DNA of 64,000 nucleotides, from positions 5,766,001-5,830,000 of the forward strand of contig NZ_CP139965.1 in NCBI RefSeq assembly GCF_034424375.1, written 5' to 3'. A program made the translations under genes and the position numbers. How positions within the stretch are numbered: the stretch's first letter is position 1; the number at the start of each line of letters is the position of its first letter. Below the pieces are notes generated by a model. It saw only the letters and a list, made by a program, of their open reading frames with translations. It was not told the origin of the DNA and ran no database searches. The stretch comes from Paraburkholderia kururiensis. GTDB lineage: Bacteria > Pseudomonadota > Gammaproteobacteria > Burkholderiales > Burkholderiaceae. Below, piece after piece: positions 26,494-36,624 of this stretch.

Positions 26494-27909
26494 ATGAGTA
26501 AATCCGTGGCCGACGTCATGCAACTCGTCAAGGACGAAGACGTCAAGTTTGTCGACTTCCGTTTCACCGATACGCGCGGCAAGGAGCAGCACGTGTCCGT
26601 GCCGGTGTCGGCATTCGACGAGGACAAGTTCGAAAGCGGCCATGCGTTTGACGGTTCGTCGATTGCCGGCTGGAAGGGCATTGAGGCTTCGGACATGCTG
26701 CTCGTGCCTGATGCCGATACGGCGTTCATCGACCCGTTCTACGAAGAATCCACGCTCGTGCTGACCTGCGACGTGATCGAACCGGCTGACGGCAAGGGCT
26801 ACGAGCGCGATCCGCGTTCGCTCGCAAAGCGCGCCGAAGCGTACCTGAAGAGCACGGGCCTGGGCGACACCGCCTACTTCGGTCCGGAACCGGAATTCTT
26901 CATCTTCGACTCGGTCCAGTGGAACACGGACATGTCGGGCTGCTTCGTGAAGATCGGTTCGGAAGAAGCGCCGTGGTCGTCGTCGAAGGAATTCGAAGGC
27001 GGCAACACGGGTCACCGTCCGGGCGTGAAGGGCGGCTACTTCCCGGTCGCGCCGGTCGATTCGTTCCAGGACATCCGCTCGGAAATGTGTCTGCTGCTCG
27101 AGCAGATCGGCGTGCCGGTCGAAGTGCACCACCACGAAGTGGCGGGCCAGGGCCAGAACGAAATCGGCACCAGGTTCTCGACGCTCGTGCAGCGCGCGGA
27201 CTGGACGCAGAAGCTCAAGTACATCGTGCAGAACGTGGCGCACACGTACGGCAAGACGGCGACGTTCATGCCGAAGCCGGTGGTGGGCGACAACGGCTCG
27301 GGCATGCACGTGCACCAGTCGATCTGGAAGGACGGCCAGAACCTGTTCGCGGGCAACGGCTACGCCGGCCTGTCGGAATTCGCGCTGTTCTACATCGGTG
27401 GCATCATCAAGCACGCTCGCGCGCTGAACGCCATCACGAACCCGACCACGAACTCGTACAAGCGTCTCGTGCCGCACTTCGAAGCACCGGTGAAGCTCGC
27501 CTACTCGGCGCGTAACCGTTCGGCCTCGATCCGCATTCCGCACGTGTCGAACCCGAAGGGCCGCCGCATCGAAACGCGCTTCCCGGACCCGATGGCCAAT
27601 CCGTACTTCGCGTTCTCGGCGCTGATGATGGCGGGCCTCGACGGCGTGCAGAACAAGATCCATCCGGGCGAAGCCGCGGACAAGAACCTGTACGACCTGC
27701 CGCCGGAAGAAGACGCAAAGATCCCGACCGTGTGCGCGGGCCTCGACCAGGCCCTCGAAGCACTCGACAAGGATCGCGAGTTCCTGACGCGCGGTGGCGT
27801 GTTCACGGATTCGATGCTGGATGCGTACCTGGAACTGAAGGAAGGCGAGCTGCAACGCTTCCGCATGACCACGCACCCGATCGAATTCGAGATGTACTAC
27901 TCGCTGTAA
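26494..27909 (+). CDS. glnA: Type I glutamine synthetase
   Basis: A 471-residue enzyme that joins ammonia to glutamate using ATP, in the cytoplasm, as a dodecamer. The beta-grasp domain includes FDGSSIAGWKGIEASDM; the catalytic domain has EPEFFIFD, HHHEVAGQGQNEIG, NGSGMHVHQS and NPTTNSYKRLVP. Tyr 400 in NLYDLPP is the adenylylation site used by GlnE, so the enzyme is of the adenylylated GSI-beta type. CAGGAG before ATG 26494 is a clear ribosome binding site. Expression is probably from the sigma-54 promoter at 26346. glnL and glnG follow, beyond an intrinsic terminator. Confidence 0.98.
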   Translation: MSKSVADVMQLVKDEDVKFVDFRFTDTRGKEQHVSVPVSAFDEDKFESGHAFDGSSIAGWKGIEASDMLLVPDADTAFIDPFYEESTLVLTCDVIEPADGKGYERDPRSLAKRAEAYLKSTGLGDTAYFGPEPEFFIFDSVQWNTDMSGCFVKIGSEEAPWSSSKEFEGGNTGHRPGVKGGYFPVAPVDSFQDIRSEMCLLLEQIGVPVEVHHHEVAGQGQNEIGTRFSTLVQRADWTQKLKYIVQNVAHTYGKTATFMPKPVVGDNGSGMHVHQSIWKDGQNLFAGNGYAGLSEFALFYIGGIIKHARALNAITNPTTNSYKRLVPHFEAPVKLAYSARNRSASIRIPHVSNPKGRRIETRFPDPMANPYFAFSALMMAGLDGVQNKIHPGEAADKNLYDLPPEEDAKIPTVCAGLDQALEALDKDREFLTRGGVFTDSMLDAYLELKEGELQRFRMTTHPIEFEMYYSL

Positions 27910-27977
27910 GCGGCGATGGCGCTTCGCTCGCCAGCAGCGGCAGCGAAGCGCCTGTCCGACGTTTTCGATCGGTCACG

Positions 27978-28003
27978 AAGGGACGGCGGCGCCGTCCCTT
28001 TTT
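27978..28003 (+). terminator. Intrinsic terminator after glnA
   Basis: A perfect 10-bp stem AAGGGACGGC/GCCGTCCCTT (27978-27987 and 27991-28000) with a 3-nt loop, ending in TTTTT. It separates glnA from glnL, so the kinase genes may rely on read-through or their own promoter. Confidence 0.85.
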
Positions 28004-28105
28004 CGTTGGACGCAGCGGGTCAGACGCTCACCGGCGCACCGCTCGCCCCGGCAGACAGATGACTACCCTCATCAGCGCATTGCCTCCTCGCGGCCAGACT
28101 GAAAC

Positions 28106-29248
28106 ATGGTTCTGAAGAATCTGATCAAGGCAAGAAAAGGGCACGCCGAAGCCCTGTCGGAAGATACGCAGCTCATCGGATCGGGTCTCTTGCCCGGCTT
28201 CGAAGCCCTGCCCACGGTGGTGCTCGTGCTCGACAAGCGCACGCTGCGCGTCGCTTTCGCGAATCCCTCGGCCGAGGCCATGCTCGATCTCTCGCGCCGT
28301 CAACTGACGCAGATGGCGTGGCCCGACATCTTTTCGAATGCGGACGAACTGATCGCCACCATTGCGTCGATCGCCGAACACAAGTTCCACGCCACGCATC
28401 TCGACGCGGTGCTCGAGCGTGCCGGCCACGAACCGCTGCACGTGCACGCGATCGTGGGCTTTCTCGAAAGCGCGCCCGACTACGTGCTGCTCGAACTCTT
28501 CGAAAACGAGCGACACCTGCGCACTGACCGCGAAGAGCGCATTCACGACCTCACCTCGGTCAACAAGCAGTTGATCCGCAATCTCGCGCACGAGATCAAG
28601 AATCCGCTCGGCGGTATTCGCGGTGCGGCGCAGTTGCTCGAATTCGAGCTTGGCGCGCGCGAGCGCGACGAACTGCGCGAGTACACGCAAGTGGTCATCA
28701 AGGAGTCGGACCGCCTGCAGACGCTCGTGGACCGGCTGCTCGAACCGCATCGTCATCCGCACATCGTGGGCGACGTCAACATTCACGAAGTGTGCGAGCG
28801 CGTGCGCGCTGTGATTCTCGCGGAGTTTCCGCGCGGCCTCACCATCGAGCGCGACTACGACGTGAGCGTGCCCGACCTGCGCGGCGACAAGGAGCAACTG
28901 ATCCAGGCCGTGCTCAACATCGTGCGCAATGCGGCCGAAGCCTTGCGCGAACGCATCTCGCAGGGCGACGCGCGCATCGAGCTGCGCACGCGCGTGGCGC
29001 GCAAGGTGACGGTGGCCAAGCGCCTGTGCAAGCTGGCACTGGACTTGCATATCATCGACAACGGTCCTGGCATTCCCGAAGAGATTCGCGACCGCATCTT
29101 CTATCCGCTCGTGTCGGGGCGTGAAGACGGCAGCGGTCTCGGTCTCACGCTCGCGCAGACCTTCGTACAGCAGCATGAAGGTCTGATCGAAGTGGAGAGC
29201 CGGCCGGGCCACACCGAGTTTCAGATCCTGCTGCCGCTCGACTACTGA
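28106..29248 (+). CDS. glnL: Nitrogen regulation sensor kinase NtrB
   Basis: A 380-residue cytoplasmic histidine kinase without membrane segments. Residues 28-130 form a PAS domain; the phosphoacceptor His 162 lies in NLAHEIKNPLGGIRG. The ATPase domain has an N box (NIVRNAAEAL), G1 (DNGPGIPEEI) and G2 (GSGLGLTLAQTF). NtrB phosphorylates NtrC when nitrogen is low and dephosphorylates it in complex with PII. The 34-bp gap to glnG shows an operon. The start has only a weak ribosome binding site. Confidence 0.96.
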   Translation: MVLKNLIKARKGHAEALSEDTQLIGSGLLPGFEALPTVVLVLDKRTLRVAFANPSAEAMLDLSRRQLTQMAWPDIFSNADELIATIASIAEHKFHATHLDAVLERAGHEPLHVHAIVGFLESAPDYVLLELFENERHLRTDREERIHDLTSVNKQLIRNLAHEIKNPLGGIRGAAQLLEFELGARERDELREYTQVVIKESDRLQTLVDRLLEPHRHPHIVGDVNIHEVCERVRAVILAEFPRGLTIERDYDVSVPDLRGDKEQLIQAVLNIVRNAAEALRERISQGDARIELRTRVARKVTVAKRLCKLALDLHIIDNGPGIPEEIRDRIFYPLVSGREDGSGLGLTLAQTFVQQHEGLIEVESRPGHTEFQILLPLDY

Positions 29249-29281
29249 TACCGCAAGCATCCCAAGACTTCTACGGACCCT

Positions 29282-30796
<1,515 letters not shown>

Positions 30797-30843
30797 CAGC
30801 GCCCGCGGGCATAATCGACGCTGTCGAACACATTCAGCCGATC

Positions 30844-33021
30844 ATGCCCGCATCTTCCTCCCGGCGCGGCCGGGGTTCTCCGGCGCGAAGCACGCGCACC
30901 ACGCGTGTTTCGCCATGGCCTCGCCAGCCCGATTCCTTCCGTTTCCTCGAAGACCTCGACGACCCTGCCGTGCTCGCATGGGTGAACGAGCAGAATGCCC
31001 GCACGCATGCCGCGTGGAAAACCGGCGCGTCGTTCGAGACGCTCGCGGCTCGCCTCGCGCAGGCGTATCTGCCGCGCAAACGGCCCGTCATCCCCACGCG
31101 CTGGCAAGACTGGGCCTATGACCTTTGGGAAGACGACGCGCATCCGAAGGGTTTGTGGCGACGCACGTCATGGGCGAGCTGGCGCAACCGCGCGCCGCAA
31201 TGGCAGACGCTGCTCGATTTCGATGCCCTGGGTGCCGGGGAGGGCGTGCCCTGGGTGTGCGCGGACATCGAGATTCTCTATCCCGACGGCGACCGCGCGT
31301 TGATCGCGCTTTCGCCGGGCGGCGCAGATGCCACGGTCGTGCGCGAGTTCGACATCGAGCGGCGTGCATTCGTTGAGGGCGGCTTCGCGATCGAAAGCGA
31401 AGGCAAGCACACGGTGACGTGGATCGATCGCGATACGGTGTACGTCGGTTGGGATCGCGGCGATGGCGTACGCGGCGCGCTCACGCGTTCCGGCTACCCG
31501 CGCGAGGTCCGGCGCTGGCAGCGCGGCACGCCGCTCGTCGACGCGCCTGTCGTGTTTCGCGGCGCATTCGACGACGTGAGCGTGGAGGCCGACTACGATC
31601 CCGTCGAACGCCGTCACGAGGTGGTGCGCGGCGTCGACTTCTTCGACTCGCATACGTTCTGGCTCGATGCCGACGGAACGTGGCAGCGCTACGAGGTTCC
31701 TGCGCACGTCGCCGTGGGCGCGTGGCAGGGGTGGCTGTTGCTCGAACCGCGACTCGACTGGCAGTGCGAGGGCGTGCTGCACGCAGGAGGGTCACTGCTC
31801 GCGATTCGCGAGAACGCATTCCTCGCCGGCCGGCGCGACTTCGTTTCGCTCTTCACGCCGACGCGCGTGACTTCAGCCTGCGACTGGACGCACACGCGCC
31901 GTTATCTGATCGTGTCGTGGCTCGACGACGTGCGTAGCCGCACCATGCTGTGGCTCCCGTCGCAAGATCGCGAGAGCGAGGCATGGACATGGCAGTCGCG
32001 ACCGTTTCCCACGAGCGGATCGGCGCAGGTCGATATCTCGCCCGTGGAAGAGACGCTCGACGACGAAGTCTATGTGGACGTCGACGATTATCTGCAGCCG
32101 CCCGAGTACGGGCTCGCGGATCTGGCGGCGAACGATCTCGCGGACTGGGAACGCATCGACCGCTGGCCCACGCAGTTCGACGCCGCGCCGCTCGTCGTCA
32201 AGCAGGGCCACGCCGTGTCGAAAGACGGCACGCGCGTGCCGTGCACGATCATTGGGCCGCGTGCCGTGCTCGAAGGCAGCGCGCGTTCGCCGCGGCCTTG
32301 TCTGCTCACGGGCTACGGCGGCTTCGCGATTCCGTTCACGCCGCACTATCTCGTCGGGCCCGGCATCGGCTGGCTGGAACGCGGCGGCGTCTATGCGATC
32401 GCCCATATTCGCGGTGGCGGCGAGTACGGCCCGGCCTGGCACACGGCGGCGCAACGCACGCGGCGCCAACGTTCATTCGACGATTTCATCGCCGTCGCGG
32501 AACAGCTCGTCGCAGACGGCGTGACGACACCGCAACAGCTGGGCATTCAGGGCGACAGCAATGGCGGGCTGCTCGTGGGCGCATGCATGGTGCAGCGGCC
32601 GGAGCTGTTCGGCGCGGTGGTGTGCGAGGTGCCGCTGCTCGACATGCAGCGCTATCACCTATTGCATGCGGGCGCGTCATGGCTCGACGAGTACGGAGAC
32701 CCCGACGACCCGACTGAAGCGCGCGCGCTCGCGGCCATTTCGCCGTATCACAACGTGAAGGCGGGCGTGACGTATCCGCCGGTGCTCTTCACGACCTCGG
32801 CCAGCGACGACCGCGTGCACCCGGCCCATGCGCGCAAGATGGCGGCGCGCATGCAGGCGCAGGGGCACGCCAACGTGTGGTACCTGGAAAGCACGGCGGG
32901 CGGGCACGGCTCAGGCAGCGACGCACTCGAACGCGCGCACTACGACGCGTTGGTGTTCGGCTTCTTGTGGGCGACGCTCGCGCGCAGCGACAGTGACGCG
33001 GGCAGCACAGAGAACAGCTGA
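30844..33021 (+). CDS. Prolyl oligopeptidase family (S9) serine peptidase
   Basis: A 725-residue peptidase. Residues 30-430 form the propeller that limits access to short peptides; residues 460-715 are the alpha/beta-hydrolase domain. The catalytic triad is Ser 572 (GDSNGG), Asp 656 (SASDDRVHP) and His 688 (AGGHG). No signal peptide is seen; the N-terminus is Arg/Ser rich and probably cytoplasmic. It would cleave short peptides, perhaps after Pro. CATAAT at 30810-30815 may be the -10. It follows glnG by 47 bp but is functionally unrelated. Confidence 0.88.
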   Translation: MPASSSRRGRGSPARSTRTTRVSPWPRQPDSFRFLEDLDDPAVLAWVNEQNARTHAAWKTGASFETLAARLAQAYLPRKRPVIPTRWQDWAYDLWEDDAHPKGLWRRTSWASWRNRAPQWQTLLDFDALGAGEGVPWVCADIEILYPDGDRALIALSPGGADATVVREFDIERRAFVEGGFAIESEGKHTVTWIDRDTVYVGWDRGDGVRGALTRSGYPREVRRWQRGTPLVDAPVVFRGAFDDVSVEADYDPVERRHEVVRGVDFFDSHTFWLDADGTWQRYEVPAHVAVGAWQGWLLLEPRLDWQCEGVLHAGGSLLAIRENAFLAGRRDFVSLFTPTRVTSACDWTHTRRYLIVSWLDDVRSRTMLWLPSQDRESEAWTWQSRPFPTSGSAQVDISPVEETLDDEVYVDVDDYLQPPEYGLADLAANDLADWERIDRWPTQFDAAPLVVKQGHAVSKDGTRVPCTIIGPRAVLEGSARSPRPCLLTGYGGFAIPFTPHYLVGPGIGWLERGGVYAIAHIRGGGEYGPAWHTAAQRTRRQRSFDDFIAVAEQLVADGVTTPQQLGIQGDSNGGLLVGACMVQRPELFGAVVCEVPLLDMQRYHLLHAGASWLDEYGDPDDPTEARALAAISPYHNVKAGVTYPPVLFTTSASDDRVHPAHARKMAARMQAQGHANVWYLESTAGGHGSGSDALERAHYDALVFGFLWATLARSDSDAGSTENS

Positions 33022-33096
33022 GGAACGAAGGATGTGAGCGAGGAGGGCCGGCGCCTTAGGACTTGCGCTGCCCCCGCTCGCCACGCACGCTGCCGC

Positions 33097-33873
33097 TCAG
33101 CCGATCTGCGCAAACACCGGCGCGTGGTCCGACGGCTGGTCCCATTTGCGCGGCGTCTTGTCGACGTCGCAGACCGTGCAGTTGAGCGCAAGCTCTTTCG
33201 AAAGCAGCACGTGATCGATACGCAGACCCGCGTTGCGCCGGAACGCGAGCATGCGGTAGTCCCACCACGTGAAGCTCTTTTCAGGCTGATCGAAGAGCCG
33301 GAACGCATCGACGAGACCGAGCGCGATGAGGCGCTCGAATTGCGCGCGCTCTTCGGGCGACACGAGGTTCTGTCCTTCCCATGCCTTGGGGTCGTGCACG
33401 TCGCGGTCTTCGGGCGCGATGTTGTAGTCGCCGAGCAGCGCGAGCTTCGGATACCGTGCTATTTCGCGTGCGATCCAATCGTGCAACGCGTTGAGCCAGC
33501 GCAGCTTGTAGGCGAACTTGTCGGTGCCGGGCGCCTGGCCGTTCGGAAAGTACGCCGAGATCACGCGCACGCCTTCCACCGTCGCGCAGATCACGCGCTG
33601 CTGCTCGTCTTCGAAGCCGGGAATGTTGCGCACGATGCTGGCCTCGTCCACGGCGATTCCGTCGCGCACGATAATGCCCACGCCGTTATAGGTCTTCTGA
33701 CCGGCGAACCAGCTCTTGTAGCCCTTCGCTTCGAGCTCGGCACGCGGAAACTTCTCGTCAGGCAGCTTCAGTTCCTGGAGGCACAGCACGTCGGTCTGAC
33801 TGAGTTCGAGCCAGTCGATCACATGTTGCTGACGGACCTTGAGGGAGTTGACGTTCCACGTAGCGATTTTCAT
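33097..33873 (-). CDS. xthA: Exodeoxyribonuclease III
   Basis: A 258-residue AP endonuclease and 3'-exonuclease used in base excision repair. The family landmarks are ATWNVNSLKVR (residues 4-14), CLQELKLPDE with the metal-binding Glu, GDYNIAPEDRDVHDP with Asp and Asn at the active site, IDHVLLS and the C-terminal SDHAPV. ATG 33873 starts exactly at the conserved MKIATWN. It is convergent with the S9 peptidase gene and divergent from the initiator tRNA. Confidence 0.95.
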   Translation of the reverse strand: MKIATWNVNSLKVRQQHVIDWLELSQTDVLCLQELKLPDEKFPRAELEAKGYKSWFAGQKTYNGVGIIVRDGIAVDEASIVRNIPGFEDEQQRVICATVEGVRVISAYFPNGQAPGTDKFAYKLRWLNALHDWIAREIARYPKLALLGDYNIAPEDRDVHDPKAWEGQNLVSPEERAQFERLIALGLVDAFRLFDQPEKSFTWWDYRMLAFRRNAGLRIDHVLLSKELALNCTVCDVDKTPRKWDQPSDHAPVFAQIG

Positions 33874-33990
33874 TGGACGCGCGCGCTGCAAAATGAGGTA
33901 GGACATTATGCATGAACGGCGGCGCGGCCCTGTCACCCAGCGTTGCACGATGGAGCGAACATCGATGAAGTGCCGCGGTGTGTAATGCGT

Positions 33991-34019
33991 TTGACGCGGG
34001 TGGCACGAGTGGCTATAAT
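33991..34019 (+). promoter_or_regulatory. Strong sigma-70 promoter of the initiator tRNA
   Basis: TTGACG (33991-33996) and TATAAT (34014-34019) are 17 bp apart. The start near 34026 lies 11 nt before the mature tRNA end. Confidence 0.88.
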
Positions 34020-34036
34020 TCAATTCTTCTGACGGA

Positions 34037-34113
<77 letters not shown>

Positions 34114-34156
34114 GCACCGCACGGTGCAGAGCGAAAGCGTCGGAAACGGATTAAAA

Positions 34157-34180
34157 AAGCCCGCTTCAAGCGGGCTTTTT
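34157..34180. terminator. Bidirectional terminator after tRNA-fMet
   Basis: A 9-bp stem AAGCCCGCT/AGCGGGCTT (34157-34165 and 34169-34177) with T-run on both strands. It ends the tRNA transcript and could also end the LysR gene, whose stop codon (34168-34166) is the loop itself. Confidence 0.88.
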
Positions 34181-35188
34181 GTTTTGTCGCGCGTTGTTCG
34201 TCCGTAGCCCGGGCCCCGCCTCGCGCTTCGTCCTTCGCTTGCCCGCCTGCCGCTTCGTCCCGTCGCCTTTGCCGACCGGCACTTCGGCCCCATTCATGCC
34301 ATCGAACCGCTCGATCAAAAAGTCGATGAACGCTCGCGCGCGTGCGGACTGATTGCGCTTGTTCGGGTAGTACACGAACAGATCGGCAGACGGCTGCACG
34401 AACTCCGGCAACACGATTCGCAGGCGGCCGCTCGCCACGTACTTCGCGAGATCCCACTCCGAGCGCACGAGAATGCCGTGCCCGTCCAATGCCCAGCCGA
34501 GCACGATGTCGCCGTCGTTGCTCGAGAGCGTGCCGTGCACTTTCACCGCGTGGCTTTCGCCGTCGCGCTCGAAGCGCCATACGCTGTATGCGTCGTCGTT
34601 TTGCCGATGCACGATGCACGCGTGATTCGCGAGGTCGGCGAGGCTTTCCGGCGCGCCGTGTTGCTCCAGGTAGCGCGGCGAAGCACACAGAAAGCGGCGG
34701 TTCGACATCACGCGGCGCGCAATGAGCCGCTGGTCCGGCAGCGCGCCGAAGCGAATGGCCAGGTCGATGCCGCTTTCCACGAGATCGACGGGCCGGTCCG
34801 TCACGTCGAGTTGCACTTCCACATGCGGATACCGTTTCGCGAATTCGGACACGATCGGCGCGATCGTCGTGCGCCCGAAACCGAGCGTCGCGTTCACGCG
34901 CAACAGTCCTTTGGGGACCGAATGGCTCGAACTAACGGCGTCTTCCATCTCGCGCAGCTGGGCGAGGATGCGGGTGGCGTGATGCAGGTAGGTTTCACCT
35001 TCGGGCGTGAGGCTCACGTGGCGCGTGGTGCGGTTGACGAGCCGCACGCCGAGGCGCGCTTCGAGTTGCGACAGACGCTTGGTGGCGGCGGGCGGGGTGA
35101 GATTGAGTTCCCGTGCCGTGGCGGCCAGGTTGCCGTGGCGCGCGAGCAGCACGAAAAACTCGAGGTTGGACGCAATGTCGGTCTTCAC
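34166..35188 (-). CDS. LysR-family regulator, probable tartrate-module activator
   Basis: A 340-residue LysR-type regulator. Residues 5-65 form the winged HTH (ARHGNLAATARELNLTPPAATKRLSQLE); residues 90-295 are the ligand-binding domain. It is longer than the usual 300 residues because of a basic C-terminal tail (from residue about 306) that runs to a TGA inside the tRNA terminator loop. Start is GTG 35188 with a poor ribosome binding site. It is divergent from tarD, 108 bp between starts, so it probably controls tarD and the transporter and itself. Ligand is inferred, not shown. Confidence 0.85.
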   Translation of the reverse strand: MKTDIASNLEFFVLLARHGNLAATARELNLTPPAATKRLSQLEARLGVRLVNRTTRHVSLTPEGETYLHHATRILAQLREMEDAVSSSHSVPKGLLRVNATLGFGRTTIAPIVSEFAKRYPHVEVQLDVTDRPVDLVESGIDLAIRFGALPDQRLIARRVMSNRRFLCASPRYLEQHGAPESLADLANHACIVHRQNDDAYSVWRFERDGESHAVKVHGTLSSNDGDIVLGWALDGHGILVRSEWDLAKYVASGRLRIVLPEFVQPSADLFVYYPNKRNQSARARAFIDFLIERFDGMNGAEVPVGKGDGTKRQAGKRRTKREAGPGLRTNNARQNKKPA

Positions 35189-35296
35189 TGAAAGTTAATG
35201 AAGTAATGAGTTTCGGTGAATCATAACGGCGGTCACGGCGAATAATCTAGCGGCTCCCAACGCTGCCGCACGGGCGGCGCGAAGCACGGAGACACC

Positions 35297-36463
35297 ATGA
35301 GAATCGTCGAAATACGCGAAAAAACCGTTCCCATCAGTTCGTCCATCCGCAACGCCTACATCGACTTCAGCAAAATGACGCTGAGCCTCGTCGCCGTGGT
35401 GACGGACGTCGTTCGCCACGGCAAGCCGGTGATCGGCTATGGCTTCAATTCGAACGGCCGCTACGGGCAGGGCACGCTGATGCGCGAGCGCTTCATTCCG
35501 CGTGTGCTGGAAGCCGATCCGGCTTCGCTCGTCGACGACACCGGCGACAACCTCGATCCCCACAAGATCTGGGCGACGATGTTCAAGAACGAGAAGCCGG
35601 GCGGCCACGGCGAACGTTCCGTCGCGATGGGCACCATCGACATGGCCGTGTGGGACGCGGTGGCGAAGATCGAAGGCAAGCCGCTCTTTCAACTGCTCGC
35701 GGACCGCTACGGCAACGGCCAGCCGGATCGCAAGGTGTTCGTCTACGCGGCAGGCGGCTACTACTACCCGGGCCAGGACCACGGCAAGCTCAAGGACGAG
35801 ATGCGCAGCTACCTCGACCGCGGCTACACGGTGGTGAAGAAGAAGATTGGTGGCGCGTCGCTCGACGAAGACCTGCGCCGCATCGACTCGATCTTGAGCG
35901 TGCTCGGCGACGGACAGAAGCTCGCGGTGGACGCGAACGGCCGCTTCGATCTGGACACCGCGATTCAATACGCGAAGGCGCTCTCGCAATACGACCTGTT
36001 CTGGTACGAGGAGCCGGGCGATCCGCTCGATTTCGAGCTGCAAGCCACGCTGCGCAACTACTACGACAAGCCGATGGCCACCGGCGAAGACCTGTTCTCG
36101 ATGCAGGACGCGCGCAACCTGATCCGCTACGGCGGCATGCGTGCCGACCGCGACTGGCTGCAGTTCGACTGCGCGTTGAGCTACGGCCTCGTCGAGTATC
36201 TGCGCACGCTCGACATGCTGCATCAGCACGGCTGGTCGCGCTCGCGCTGCATTCCGCACGGCGGCCACCAGATGTCGCTCAACATCGCGGCCGGCCTGGG
36301 TCTGGGCGGCAACGAGTCGTATCCCGACCTGTTCCAGCCGTACGGCGGTTTCCCCGACGGCGTGAAGGTGGAGAACGGCTACATCACGATGCCCGACTTG
36401 CCCGGTATCGGCTTCGAAGGCAAGGCGGATTTGTACGCCGAGATGCGCAAGCTGGCGGAATAG
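35297..36463 (+). CDS. tarD: D(-)-tartrate dehydratase
   Basis: A 388-residue enolase-superfamily enzyme that removes water from D-tartrate to give oxaloacetate. It follows the Bradyrhizobium TarD sequence closely as I recall it, including IRNAYIDFSKMTLSLVAVV, YGFNSNGRYGQG and RDWLQFDCALSYGL. The catalytic Lys is in VVKKKIGG; metal ligands are in VDANGRFD, WYEEPGDP and ATGEDLFS; the catalytic His lies in PHGGHQM. Cytoplasmic. ATG 35297 follows CGGAGA. A dicarboxylate carrier gene follows 161 bp later, fitting uptake and breakdown of tartrate. Confidence 0.9.
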   Translation: MRIVEIREKTVPISSSIRNAYIDFSKMTLSLVAVVTDVVRHGKPVIGYGFNSNGRYGQGTLMRERFIPRVLEADPASLVDDTGDNLDPHKIWATMFKNEKPGGHGERSVAMGTIDMAVWDAVAKIEGKPLFQLLADRYGNGQPDRKVFVYAAGGYYYPGQDHGKLKDEMRSYLDRGYTVVKKKIGGASLDEDLRRIDSILSVLGDGQKLAVDANGRFDLDTAIQYAKALSQYDLFWYEEPGDPLDFELQATLRNYYDKPMATGEDLFSMQDARNLIRYGGMRADRDWLQFDCALSYGLVEYLRTLDMLHQHGWSRSRCIPHGGHQMSLNIAAGLGLGGNESYPDLFQPYGGFPDGVKVENGYITMPDLPGIGFEGKADLYAEMRKLAE

Positions 36464-36624
36464 TTGCGGTCCTGCCACGGGAACGAGTCAAGGCAAAACC
36501 CAGGCAAGACCCGAAGCCACACCCAAGGAAGAACAGGCGGGCGGAGCACCGCGCTCGACACACCGGGCGCGGTGCCGCAAACAGACCTGCCGTTCGTGGA
36601 GTTCGCCACGCACAGGAGACAGTC

